Of a stretch of 18,498 bases of DNA, positions 1 through 7,884 are shown in pieces. A program made the translations under genes and the position numbers. Each line of letters begins with the position of its first letter. The stretch's first letter is position 1. The DNA comes from an uncultured Paraglaciecola sp. Lineage in GTDB: Bacteria > Pseudomonadota > Gammaproteobacteria > Enterobacterales > Alteromonadaceae. The stretch is from assembly GCA_905479025.1 (NCBI GenBank), contig CAJQKX010000571.1, forward strand, positions 1 through 18,498, read 5' to 3'. The notes under the pieces are model-generated. The model did not search any database, had not been told where the DNA came from, and saw only the letters and a program-made list of their open reading frames with translations.

Positions 1-63
1 TACCAGAGCGACCGCTTCTTGTTTAAATTCTGCGGGATAATGTTTATTTGTTCGTTTAGTCAT
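1..63 (-). CDS. IS3-family transposase OrfA, N-terminal fragment (cut by window edge)
   Basis: Reading leftward from the ATG at 61-63 gives 21 residues, MTKRTNKHYPAEFKQEAVAL then V, which match the start of the helix-turn-helix OrfA proteins of IS3-family elements (the 'Y..EFK.EAV.L' pattern). OrfA binds the element's ends and usually provides the first half of the frameshifted transposase. A good ribosome binding site, GAGGTG on the minus strand, lies at 67-72, just before the start. The rest of the gene and the left end of the element lie outside the window, so I cannot tell whether the element is intact. The family call is from recognised sequence pattern, not from an alignment. Confidence 0.8.
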   Translation of the reverse strand, partial: MTKRTNKHYPAEFKQEAVALV

Positions 64-124
64 ATTCACCTCAATTAACAGGATTATAATCCTTTATTGA
101 AGTGTCCGGTTAATTCAACCACAA
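1..124 (-). mobile_element. IS3-family insertion sequence, orfA-side end
   Basis: The stretch upstream of orfA looks like the terminal region of an IS3-family element. On the minus strand it starts with TG at about 120-124, continues into GGTTGAATTAACC and CCGGACACTTC, and then reaches the orfA start. A perfect 14-base palindrome, AGGATTATAATCCT (80-93), contains TATAAT on both strands and could serve as the -10 of the transposase promoter. The exact outer end is a guess to within a few bases, because the other inverted repeat and the target duplication are not visible. Confidence 0.6.
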
Positions 125-345
125 CAATAGGCTTAAATTTGCCAGCGTTCAATTGGAAGTGGTGTGCGGCAGACTTCTCTGGATGTCGCGCAATATTCAA
201 AAAAGATAATAGCGATAATTAATCTGATAATCTTAGCTGTTATCTAACACTGATTGACTGATTTGAGTGTGAGTAAGTTCGCTTAAAAATCCATACTAAT
301 ATATTTAAATATTTTTATTTTGATACATCCTTAAGCCCCTAACAA
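125..345. other. AT-rich non-coding stretch between the IS end and the exported-protein gene
   Basis: I see no gene here. The only structure is an imperfect inverted repeat, AGATAATAGC (204-213) and GCTGTTATCT (236-245), pairing over 10 bases with one G-T pair across a 22-base loop. There is no T-run behind it on either strand, so I would not call it a terminator. The end nearest the gene (about 300-325) is very AT-rich. Confidence 0.4.
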
Positions 346-1164
346 CTACTCAATCCGTAACAACCAAAACTCCCCAGTCTGCAATGTCTGACCTTTTCGC
401 TTTGAATACATGTATCCGCGAAGTTGAGAACTACCTAGCCTATTTATCAATAGCTGATTGGCGAAAGTAGGGTGCTTAGTTTCAATATGAATAACACTCC
501 GGTGTTCACTAATATCCGTCACCATAAATGTGGTGCTATTGACAAAAACCTCACCATTTAAGTGCAGCGTGAAGTTTGATTGTTGATCAGGATACACTGC
601 AAACGACAATAACTGCGGCTTGTTATCCATAACTAACCTGCCTACCCATAAACCAGTAATCTCATTGTCGCTATTGAGTTTAACTAAGGATTTTATTATT
701 GGGTTTTTGTAGGTATTTAAAAAATGACTGACCGCCGACCCATTTTTCGCAGAATCAAGTTGGTAAGTGGTTTGCGCCAATGGTTGCTCATTATTGTCCG
801 TCGGAATTTCTAAGACTTTGTATGATGAGTCCAAATATGGTGTGATAACTAACCTTATTGCGTTGTCATTTGTGGATGGAAATTGGATGAAACATTCTGT
901 ACTGGTGCAGTTAACATCATCATTAGTAAATGGATATGTTTTACCTTTTCTTAATGCTGAGGAGATCGCCACGCTATGGAACTTATGTTTACCGTCATTA
1001 CCAATCTGTAACAATCTATAATGTAAGGTTGAACTTTCGATACCTTCCCATAAGCCAGATTCTAAAGATATGGGTTCAGGGGTTAATGCTTGCACTTGGC
1101 TGCACTGAGAAAAGAAGCTGATGCATAGTACTGCAATCATTAGATGGGTAGAGCAAGTAAACAT
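346..1164 (-). CDS. Exported protein of unknown function, two GLW.G-type modules
   Basis: I do not recognise the family. The 272-residue product begins with a hydrophobic stretch (about 8-22) that reads as a cleavable signal peptide, with a likely cut after VQA near residue 26. The cysteine in SQCS lacks a proper lipobox, so a soluble periplasmic or outer-surface protein is more likely than a lipoprotein. Two similar modules are visible: the first opens SGLWEG and the second TGLWVG, each followed by a predicted beta-rich segment of comparable spacing, suggesting a duplicated beta-domain. No catalytic motif is apparent. The start at 1164 has only a weak ribosome binding site; Met9 is an alternative but would shorten the signal peptide. 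It reads in the same direction as ppx but lies 246 bases downstream of it, with a candidate PhoB site in the gap, so it may be a phosphate-starvation gene with its own promoter. Confidence 0.75.
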   Translation of the reverse strand: MFTCSTHLMIAVLCISFFSQCSQVQALTPEPISLESGLWEGIESSTLHYRLLQIGNDGKHKFHSVAISSALRKGKTYPFTNDDVNCTSTECFIQFPSTNDNAIRLVITPYLDSSYKVLEIPTDNNEQPLAQTTYQLDSAKNGSAVSHFLNTYKNPIIKSLVKLNSDNEITGLWVGRLVMDNKPQLLSFAVYPDQQSNFTLHLNGEVFVNSTTFMVTDISEHRSVIHIETKHPTFANQLLINRLGSSQLRGYMYSKRKGQTLQTGEFWLLRIE

Positions 1165-1208
1165 TAATAAATTTTTCTTAAGTGATGCAGAAAATGAATT
1201 CTGATGTT

Positions 1209-1226
1209 ATGACACGCTAATTACAA
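1209..1226 (-). promoter_or_regulatory. Candidate PhoB box before the exported-protein gene
   Basis: On the minus strand the two heptamers TTGTAAT (1220-1226) and GTGTCAT (1209-1215) are spaced by 4 bases, the 7-4-7 layout of a Pho box (consensus CTGTCAT/C twice). They match 5 and 6 of 7 positions. A poor -10-like hexamer, TTCATT (1193-1198 read on the minus strand), lies 10 bases downstream, which is the usual distance. The start codon is about 45 bases from the box. A further isolated CTGTCAT on the same strand (1265-1271) is not in phase. Confidence 0.4.
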
Positions 1227-1358
1227 GTATCGATTGTCAAAGCTAATAGCTTTAATTCTGAGGCATGACAGACTGCAAGGACTAATGATATTCAAATAGT
1301 TAAGTCTAATTTTGAAAGTTAAGTTGTCGTCATTTCGGCCATTCGGTGTCGATTTAGC

Positions 1359-1370
1359 TAACAGCTGTTA
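1359..1370. repeat. 12-base perfect palindrome downstream of ppx
   Basis: TAACAGCTGTTA is a perfect palindrome 40 bases past the ppx stop. It has no T-run on the ppx-reading strand and no loop, so a terminator role is not supported. Nothing else in the gap 1165-1410 looks like a terminator for ppx. Confidence 0.3.
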
Positions 1371-1410
1371 TAGGCACAACTCGTCTAAAATATTAACCAC
1401 TCGACCAAAA

Positions 1411-2952
1411 TCACTCATAACTCAAAGTTATACCTAACTCTTGAATGTAATCAATTTCACGCTCTATATCGGCACTAAAAACAGGCTTTTGTTGTAACCA
1501 GCCTTTCGGGAATTGAATACTTAAATCGTTTCCTTGTGCCTTAAGGAACATATTTGGCAAAATATCATCTTGACGTTTTATGTTGAGTAACACCCCTAAA
1601 CGTAGCAGTGAGATAAGTTTATATGCTTGTTCTTGCGCCAAGATTGTGAATTCAGGGATTTCTACCACTTTAATTTTTTTACGGTAAAACCGAGTTAAAG
1701 TGGCCAGTAAATTTTGTTGCTCCTGTCCAAATCCGGGTAATTCGATATTTTGCAATATATAACCTGAGTGGCGCTGAATACCGCGGGTATTAATTTGTAA
1801 ACCCACCTCATGTAACAAGGCAGACCAAGCCAACATGTTTTTTAACTCTTTATTGTCAATTCCCCATGCTTTTTTACACTGCTGATGCAGCGCCATGGTA
1901 GTGGTAAGCACGCGTTTCGCTTGTTCTACGTCAACGTCATAACGAGTGGCTAGACTCTCAGCGCTGCGCTGCCTGATGTCAGGATGGGTTAAATGAGCTT
2001 CCATTTCATATAACACACCTTCACGTAGCGCATCTTGAGAATATTCCATTTCCTGAACATCCAAACTTTTGAATGTAGCAATTAATATTGACAAACCTGC
2101 TGCAAATACGGAACGGCGATCATCAGTCAGACCTTGGATCTGTAAATCTTTGCTATTGCCAGCTGCGCAGCATAAATCCATTAATGTCAGTAAGTCAGTC
2201 AAACACACATGGTTTTCTCTATTGGTACTATCGAGTTGAGCCGCTAGCTCAATAATAATTTTAATGGTGCCTGAAGTACCTATACAAGTATTCCAGCCTA
2301 TCTGTTTGTATTTTTTATCGATCATCTCCAATTCTTGTTGGGCACTTGTAATGGCCTGGTTAAAGGCTTTTTGTTTGAGTACACCTTGTTTAAAAAAACG
2401 ATTGGTATAACTCACACAACCCATTTGTAGACTGCGTAATACTCTAGTATCAAACCCCTCACCAATAATAAATTCGGTTGAACCTCCACCAATATCGACT
2501 ACCAAGCGTTGCCCCTCTTGATGATTGGTGTGGGCTACACCTTGATAAATAAGCCGTGCTTCTTCTGCTCCAGATATGATCTCAATAGGAAAAGGAAATA
2601 CCTTTTTAGCGGCTCTTAAAAACTCTTTTGCATTACTCGCTTTTCTCAATGCATGGGTGGCAACTACTCTTACACATTGTGGTTCAAAACCTTGAAGGCT
2701 CTCTGCTATTACCTCTAATGTCTCTAAGCCACGCTGCATAGCCTCTTCAGATAAAGCTCCGTTTGAGCCTAACCCATCTCCTAGACGCACTTTTTGTTTA
2801 ACCCTGTGAAGTATCTGAACTGAGCCTGCCACGATCCGTGCAACCACTAAGTGAAAACTATTCGATCCGATGTCTAATGCAGCGACTTTAACAGAGTTTC
2901 TTATCGCTACGTTGTCGAAGGTTGAATCAAGTACAGTGTTAGTGCGAGACAT
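1411..2952 (-). CDS. ppx: Exopolyphosphatase (Ppx/GppA family)
   Basis: This enzyme removes terminal orthophosphate from inorganic polyphosphate chains in the cytoplasm; GppA-type relatives also hydrolyse pppGpp. The 513 residues equal the length of E. coli Ppx. The ASKHA fold is visible: DIGSNSFHLVVA (27-38) is the first phosphate loop, the acidic pair Glu130-Glu131 in SGAEEARL carries the presumed catalytic glutamate, and DIGGGSTEF (153-161) is the second phosphate loop. The C-terminal part carries the HD-like helical domain (HEVGLQI and following). The start codon lies inside the end of ppk, with a 14-base overlap, which indicates translational coupling and one transcript. Because it has the full-length C-terminal region and follows ppk, I prefer Ppx over GppA. 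Confidence 0.95.
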   Translation of the reverse strand: MSRTNTVLDSTFDNVAIRNSVKVAALDIGSNSFHLVVARIVAGSVQILHRVKQKVRLGDGLGSNGALSEEAMQRGLETLEVIAESLQGFEPQCVRVVATHALRKASNAKEFLRAAKKVFPFPIEIISGAEEARLIYQGVAHTNHQEGQRLVVDIGGGSTEFIIGEGFDTRVLRSLQMGCVSYTNRFFKQGVLKQKAFNQAITSAQQELEMIDKKYKQIGWNTCIGTSGTIKIIIELAAQLDSTNRENHVCLTDLLTLMDLCCAAGNSKDLQIQGLTDDRRSVFAAGLSILIATFKSLDVQEMEYSQDALREGVLYEMEAHLTHPDIRQRSAESLATRYDVDVEQAKRVLTTTMALHQQCKKAWGIDNKELKNMLAWSALLHEVGLQINTRGIQRHSGYILQNIELPGFGQEQQNLLATLTRFYRKKIKVVEIPEFTILAQEQAYKLISLLRLGVLLNIKRQDDILPNMFLKAQGNDLSIQFPKGWLQQKPVFSADIEREIDYIQELGITLSYE

Positions 2953-5026
2953 TTTTGCCCTTTTCTAGTGCTTTTAAATAACGATAAATTTCTGTTTGAG
3001 AGCGCAGGTTTTTACGATTGCCTCTGGTGACGTAATGGTTGGTTTGTTGTTTGTCTATTACACGGGCTTTAAGTGTGTCATTAAATTGTATATTCAATAT
3101 ATCCATTATTCTGTGTTTTAAATCTTCGTCATAGATGGGACAACCCACTTCAATCCTAAAGTCCATGTTACGGGTCATCCAATCGGCAGATGAAATTAAC
3201 ATTTTTGTGTCTCCTGCGTTTTCAAACACCATCACCCTTGGATGCTCTAAAAAGCGGTCAACAACGCTGATGACACTAATGTTTTCGCTTAAACCTTTTA
3301 CCCCAGGTACCAATGAGCACATACCACGTATAATGGCTCTTATTTTTACTCCGGCTTGACTGGCTTTATATAAATCATCAATCAGTAATTTATCATCTAA
3401 ATTATTGATTTTTAGTGTTATTTCAGCCTTCAGTCCTTCATTGGCGTTTTGTGTTTCTTGGCGTATTAAAGCTTGAATTTTAGTTCGTGCATTAAGAGGG
3501 GACACTTGTAAATGCTGAAATTTTTGTCTTCTATAAGGCTGTTGAATAAAGGTAAAAACAGCTTCGGCTTCAGTAGCGAGTGCTTGGTTACGGGTAAATA
3601 AACTGAAGTCAGTGTATATTTTAGCTGTTTTTTCGTTGAAATTACCCGTACCAAAATGGGCATATTTGATTAACTGACCTTTTTCTTCACGACTCACTAC
3701 ACATAATTTACTGTGAATTTTCAACGCGTGCATACCAAACACTACTTGAACACCAGCATCGGTCATCTTTTTGGACCATTGGATGTTTGCTTCTTCATCA
3801 AATCTAGCGCGAAGCTCAACTACCACCGTTACATTTTTGCCATTATCTACTGCATCAATTAATGAACTGATGACTCTTGACTGAATCGCCACTCGATAAA
3901 TATTCAACCGAATGTGTTTTACACTGGGATCAAAAGCAGCTTGGCGAATAAACTCGGTAACATGTAAAAAACGGTGATAAGGGTAATGCAGGAGAATATC
4001 GTTAGCGGTAATAGCATCAAATACGGTGTCGTATTCAGAAAAATCTTTAGTGGTTAGAGCAGGTAGCTCTTGGTTTTCTAAATAATTACGGCCAACATTT
4101 GGAAATCCAATAAAATCTTTAAAGTTACGGTAAGGGCCACTGGAAATAAGGCTGTCGTAGGAAGAGATTTTCAAACGTTTTTTTAAATCTTTAAGCATTT
4201 CGTTAGGCATTCTGCTGTCGTGCACCACGCGAACAGGCTCTGCAATCAACCTCTGTTTCATGCTTTCTGACATTTTGTCTACATAACTTTCATCTATTTC
4301 ATCGTTAAGAGAGTATTCAGAATCGCGGGTCATTTTAAAAGAGAACGCCTCAAGAGAGTCAAACTCAATAAACCCCTTAAAAATACTCTCTAAGTTCAAT
4401 CGAATAATGTCATCCAATAAAATGATGTACTTCTTTTTACGGCTTTTTTCTGGTGGTATTACCACAAATCGAGACATGTTCTGGCTTGGCACTTCAATCG
4501 TGGCATAAGCAATGGCTTTATCGTCTTTGTGAATACCTACATAAAGGTATGTGGCAAAGTCATTTAATCTTGAGACCAACTTCACTTTTTTATTCAGTAA
4601 AACTGGGGCGATGTGCCGTAAAATTTTATTTTTGAAATAATGACTTAACCACTGGGTGTGGTAGTTGTTGAGATCTTCTTCGCCGAGTAAAAATATATTG
4701 TATCTGGCTAAACCTTTTACTACGTTAGAATGAATGCGGTCAAAATCCTTAGTCATGCCCAAGACTTTTTCCTGAATGTGTTCCATCAATAATTTTGTTT
4801 GTTCAGCCTCTTCAAGTTCACCCTCGTTTAAATGGATATATATTTTACGTTTAACATCAGCGACTCGCACGCGATAAAATTCATCCATGTTGTTTGAATA
4901 AATTCCAAGGAATCGTATACGTTCGATGATGGGGTTATTGACATCAGCTGCTTCTTGCAACACACGTTGATTAAAGGAAAGCCAGCTTAGTTCTTTAGGA
5001 TAATAAATGTTTTGAGGAATAGGCAT
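2939..5026 (-). CDS. ppk: Polyphosphate kinase (PPK1)
   Basis: PPK1 reversibly transfers the gamma-phosphate of ATP to growing polyphosphate, usually at the inner face of the membrane. The 695-residue length fits the family (E. coli about 688). The N-terminal domain begins with the typical ELSWLSFNQRVL (13-24) and FLGIYSNNMDEFYRVR. The two phospholipase-D-like catalytic halves follow: His438 in KIHSKL is the counterpart of the autophosphorylated E. coli His435, and His595 in EHPRV that of His592. Near the C-terminus ISSADWMTRNMDFRIEV is the family signature. The gene leads a ppk-ppx pair, and a weak PhoB-like site lies upstream. Together the pair makes and breaks polyphosphate, the cell's phosphate store, in keeping with the phosphate genes across the window. 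Confidence 0.97.
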   Translation of the reverse strand: MPIPQNIYYPKELSWLSFNQRVLQEAADVNNPIIERIRFLGIYSNNMDEFYRVRVADVKRKIYIHLNEGELEEAEQTKLLMEHIQEKVLGMTKDFDRIHSNVVKGLARYNIFLLGEEDLNNYHTQWLSHYFKNKILRHIAPVLLNKKVKLVSRLNDFATYLYVGIHKDDKAIAYATIEVPSQNMSRFVVIPPEKSRKKKYIILLDDIIRLNLESIFKGFIEFDSLEAFSFKMTRDSEYSLNDEIDESYVDKMSESMKQRLIAEPVRVVHDSRMPNEMLKDLKKRLKISSYDSLISSGPYRNFKDFIGFPNVGRNYLENQELPALTTKDFSEYDTVFDAITANDILLHYPYHRFLHVTEFIRQAAFDPSVKHIRLNIYRVAIQSRVISSLIDAVDNGKNVTVVVELRARFDEEANIQWSKKMTDAGVQVVFGMHALKIHSKLCVVSREEKGQLIKYAHFGTGNFNEKTAKIYTDFSLFTRNQALATEAEAVFTFIQQPYRRQKFQHLQVSPLNARTKIQALIRQETQNANEGLKAEITLKINNLDDKLLIDDLYKASQAGVKIRAIIRGMCSLVPGVKGLSENISVISVVDRFLEHPRVMVFENAGDTKMLISSADWMTRNMDFRIEVGCPIYDEDLKHRIMDILNIQFNDTLKARVIDKQQTNHYVTRGNRKNLRSQTEIYRYLKALEKGKNVSH

Positions 5027-5049
5027 ACATTGTTCTCAACATATTTAAC

Positions 5050-5084
5050 GTTATCAATCGTCTATTATGATAATTTGATAACAA
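5050..5084 (-). promoter_or_regulatory. Weak PhoB-like site and -10 before ppk
   Basis: On the minus strand TTGTTAT (5078-5084) and TTATCAT (5067-5073) are spaced by 4 bases in the Pho-box layout, each matching 5 of 7 consensus positions. GATAAC (5050-5055 read on the minus strand) is a -10-like hexamer 11 bases further on. The region is AT-rich, so chance matches are likely. Confidence 0.25.
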
Positions 5085-5095
5085 CAGTTTTTAGT

Positions 5096-5599
5096 TTACT
5101 GAATTTCAATATCTACCATTAGATCATTTGCTACGCTTTCTAACCTGTCGCGTAACGTTTCTAAGTCAAAATCTGCTGCAACCGTAATGATGGCTTTAGC
5201 TTTAAACAAAGCCCCACCCCAATTGGGTGCACTTTCGAGGAATGAATCAAATTTGACGATGTTCAGGTTAAATTGACTTAATATTTGCGTTAACTCTTGC
5301 ACAATACCGGTATTGTCGTTGCCCATAATATCGATTTGTACAGTTTGCTGTTCCCCTCTGGCCTCAGTCATTCCAGGTAACAAATGTATTTTTAGATCAG
5401 GATGTTCTGATAAAATTTCCATGAGTGCTTGATGTTTTTCTAGGGGCAAATCGACTTGAACAAATCCAGCAAAATGGCCCGCCATGTGCGAAAAGTTACT
5501 GCCTAACCAGTTACCTCCCATGTCATAAACAGTTTTGGCTAAATCACTGATCAATCCTGGTTTGTCGATTCCAACTAAAGTAAATATTATGGGTTTCAT
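5096..5599 (-). CDS. Two-ACT-domain regulator of the GcvR family
   Basis: The 167 residues form two ACT domains, about 1-80 and 88-167, each opening with the beta-strand and glycine turn typical of the fold (FTLVGIDKPGLISDL near residue 6; IDIMGNDNTGIVQEL near residue 89). There is no DNA-binding domain. E. coli GcvR works by binding the activator GcvA in the presence of glycine and so represses the glycine cleavage operon. No gcv gene or GcvA homologue is visible here, so the partner and ligand of this copy are unknown, and I leave the symbol empty. The gene precedes ppk by 69 bases on the same strand and could be co-transcribed with it. Its start codon sits inside a PhoB-like array, which suggests it may be repressed when phosphate is scarce. 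Confidence 0.85.
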   Translation of the reverse strand: MKPIIFTLVGIDKPGLISDLAKTVYDMGGNWLGSNFSHMAGHFAGFVQVDLPLEKHQALMEILSEHPDLKIHLLPGMTEARGEQQTVQIDIMGNDNTGIVQELTQILSQFNLNIVKFDSFLESAPNWGGALFKAKAIITVAADFDLETLRDRLESVANDLMVDIEIQ

Positions 5600-5621
5600 A
5601 AAAGTGTCACATTTCTGTAAT
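5593..5621 (+). promoter_or_regulatory. Candidate tandem PhoB site over the GcvR-like start codon
   Basis: Three heptamers lie at an exact 11-base step on the plus strand: GTTTCAT (5593-5599), GTGTCAC (5604-5610) and CTGTAAT (5615-5621). They match the Pho half-site at 5, 6 (counting C as allowed at the last position) and 6 of 7 positions. TAAAGT (5621-5626) lies 10 bases after the second half-site and is a possible -10 (4 of 6). The orientation points to the DUF47-pit pair, with a leader of roughly 240 bases. The first half-site includes the start codon of the divergent GcvR-like gene. Confidence 0.5.
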
Positions 5622-5821
5622 AAAGTGAGAATACTGAAAGCCTTATGCTTTCTTAAATAGCCTAATACATTCTGAATTAGATGTAAGGTATTATTTAAAA
5701 AAATAATGAAATACAGGTTATGTTGGGTGCTTTGAAAATATCAAGTTTTCTTTGTAATTATAATCCACATTCGATTATTAATATTTGTGCGATTATACAG
5801 TCGACGTTTAGATTTTGGGTG

Positions 5822-5851
5822 TTGACTTCCCCAAATTAACGCCGTTAATTT
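5822..5851 (+). promoter_or_regulatory. Possible promoter and inverted repeat before the DUF47-pit pair
   Basis: TTGACT (5822-5827) resembles a -35 hexamer (5 of 6). Downstream, a perfect 8-base inverted repeat AAATTAAC (5833-5840) and GTTAATTT (5844-5851), split by GCC, covers the spot where the -10 would be. The -10 itself (TTAATT) is poor. The arrangement would suit a repressor site overlapping a weak promoter, but no regulator can be named. The remainder of the gap 5622-5821 holds nothing I can identify. Confidence 0.3.
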
Positions 5852-5875
5852 TGTTTTAAATTGAAGAGAAAAGTT

Positions 5876-6553
5876 ATGCCGATAAATACTTTTTTGGGTG
5901 TGTTTGCAAAATCACCGCTCAAACCCCTCGAAGATCATATCAACCTTGTACATAAATGCAGCCAAGGCTTATTGCCTTTCTTTAAAGCTGTGTATGCCCA
6001 AGATTGGAAAACTGCGCAACAACATCAGAAAGCCATTTCGATGCTAGAAAAAGAAGCAGATGAGATAAAACGTGAACTGCGAATTAATTTGCCAATGGGT
6101 ATTTTCATGCCAATTCAACGTCAAGACGTATTGGATTTATTGACTCAACAAGACAAAATTGCAAATAAGGCAAAAGATATATCAGGGCGTATATTAGGGC
6201 GTCAATTGGCCATCCCCGCAGAGCTTCATGAGTCATTTTTGGAATATTTAAAGCGTTGTTTAGATGCAACTGACCAAGCTAAAAAAGTGATTAACGAACT
6301 TGACGACCTCTTAGAAACAGGTTTTAGAGGTCGTGAACTGCGAGTGGTCGAAAACATGATCGAACGCTTAGATGAAATTGAAGACGATACGGATAGATTA
6401 CAAATTAGTTTACGAAGAGGATTGCTAGCACTTGAAAAAGAGCTCAATCCAGTAGATGTTATGTTTTTATATAGCATTATTGATTGGGTCGGTGAGTTGG
6501 CCGACATTTCTGAACGAGTCGGTTCTCGCCTCGAATTGATGTTAGCTAACTAA
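5876..6553 (+). CDS. DUF47/PhoU-like protein, Pit-associated (TIGR00153 type)
   Basis: This 225-residue cytoplasmic helical protein belongs to the DUF47 family, relatives of PhoU, whose genes usually sit directly before a Pit phosphate transporter. It is thought to regulate or assist that transporter; its biochemical activity is not settled. The sequence opens MPINTFLGVFAKSPLKPLEDH, the typical start of these proteins, and the remainder is a series of charged amphipathic helices with the acidic run DEIEDDTDRL near residues 185-194, similar to the metal-binding E/D-rich motifs of PhoU. I chose the ATG at 5876 over the TTG at 5861, because an AGAGAA ribosome binding site stands in front of it and the family alignment begins there. 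The pit gene starts 10 bases after its stop, so the two form an operon. Confidence 0.9.
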   Translation: MPINTFLGVFAKSPLKPLEDHINLVHKCSQGLLPFFKAVYAQDWKTAQQHQKAISMLEKEADEIKRELRINLPMGIFMPIQRQDVLDLLTQQDKIANKAKDISGRILGRQLAIPAELHESFLEYLKRCLDATDQAKKVINELDDLLETGFRGRELRVVENMIERLDEIEDDTDRLQISLRRGLLALEKELNPVDVMFLYSIIDWVGELADISERVGSRLELMLAN

Positions 6554-6563
6554 GAGATTTATC

Positions 6564-7832
6564 ATGGATATTATTAACAGTTACGGTTTTATTTTAATTG
6601 TTGTGGCCGCTGCGGTTGGATTTTTAATGGCATGGGGTATTGGTGCAAATGACGTAGCCAATGCGATGGGGACATCGGTTGGCTCAAAAGCACTCACAAT
6701 CAAACAAGCTATTTTTATTGCGATGATATTTGAGTTTGCTGGCGCCTATTTGGCTGGTGGTGAAGTCACCTCAACGATCCGTAAAGGTATTATTGATTCG
6801 GCATTCTTCATTAACACGCCGGAATTATTAGTTTTCGGAATGATATCGGCTCTATTAGCTGCAGGTATATGGTTAGCTTTTGCTTCTTATCTTGGATGGC
6901 CGGTATCAACTACACACTCAATTATTGGTGCTATAGTAGGCTTTGCTGCAGTAGGTGTCAGCTCAGATGCTGTAGAATGGGCTAAAGTAGGTGGTATTGT
7001 CGGTAGTTGGGTTATCACACCTGCAATATCTGGGTTTATTGCCTATCTGATATTCCAATCTGCGCAAAAACTCATTTTTGATACTGATAATCCCTTCGAA
7101 AGTGCAAAACGTTATGTGCCTTTTTACATGGCTTTAGCGGGATTTGTGATGGCTTTGGTGACCATAAAGAAAGGGTTGAAACATGTTGGTTTAGAGATCC
7201 CAGCCGATCAAGGGTATTTTATCGCTATTGGGATAGCGTTGCTCGTTGGTATCCTAGGAAGGCTGTATATTCGACGTATTAAAATCGATCCGAAGACTAA
7301 AAAAGAAGCGCAATTTGCTAATGTTGAAAAAGTGTTTGCGGTGCTCATGATAGTAACGGCATGTTGTATGGCTTTTGCCCATGGATCAAATGATGTGGCC
7401 AACGCCATAGGTCCATTGGCCGCAGTAGTGAGTATTGTTCAAAGCGGTGGTGAAATTGGCGCAAAATCTGCGTTAGCATGGTGGATTTTACCTCTTGGCG
7501 GCATCGGTATCGTGGCGGGTTTGGCATTGTTTGGCCATCGAGTGATTAAAACCATAGGTAATGGCATTACTCATCTTACACCCAGCCGTGGCTTTGCGGC
7601 TGAACTAGCCGCTGCTACTACAGTCGTCATAGCTTCTGGTTCTGGATTACCTATCTCTACTACGCAAACTTTAGTTGGGGCTGTGCTAGGTGTCGGTATG
7701 GCTAGAGGTATCGCTGCAATTAACTTAAGTGTAGTCAGAAATATTGTGGTTTCTTGGGTGATAACACTTCCGGCAGGTGCGGGTTTGTCTATAGTATTCT
7801 TCTTTATGATTAAAGGTATTTTTGCTTCATAG
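6564..7832 (+). CDS. pit: Inorganic phosphate transporter, PiT family
   Basis: This 422-residue inner-membrane protein imports phosphate, as a metal-phosphate complex with protons or sodium, with low affinity compared with the Pst system. The family's inverted repeat is clear: GANDVANAMGTSVGS (27-41) in the first half and HGSNDVANAIGPLAAV (273-288) in the second, with the conserved Asn-Asp pair in each. Each half is followed by an S-T-T-rich helix (PVSTTHS in the first, PISTTQT in the second). About ten hydrophobic segments can be counted, with a short cytoplasmic loop rich in Lys/Arg around 240-255 (RRIKIDPKTKKEA). It is the second gene of the DUF47-pit pair and ends just before a strong terminator. 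Confidence 0.95.
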   Translation: MDIINSYGFILIVVAAAVGFLMAWGIGANDVANAMGTSVGSKALTIKQAIFIAMIFEFAGAYLAGGEVTSTIRKGIIDSAFFINTPELLVFGMISALLAAGIWLAFASYLGWPVSTTHSIIGAIVGFAAVGVSSDAVEWAKVGGIVGSWVITPAISGFIAYLIFQSAQKLIFDTDNPFESAKRYVPFYMALAGFVMALVTIKKGLKHVGLEIPADQGYFIAIGIALLVGILGRLYIRRIKIDPKTKKEAQFANVEKVFAVLMIVTACCMAFAHGSNDVANAIGPLAAVVSIVQSGGEIGAKSALAWWILPLGGIGIVAGLALFGHRVIKTIGNGITHLTPSRGFAAELAAATTVVIASGSGLPISTTQTLVGAVLGVGMARGIAAINLSVVRNIVVSWVITLPAGAGLSIVFFFMIKGIFAS

Positions 7833-7884
7833 GGCAATAACTCTTGAGACTACTATCGTGTTCTGATCCAGATTGATAGATGTT

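Noticed and set aside
5861..5875. TTG at 5861 as the DUF47 start
   Set aside because: The stretch contains the ribosome binding site, and the family's proteins begin at MPINTF (5876).
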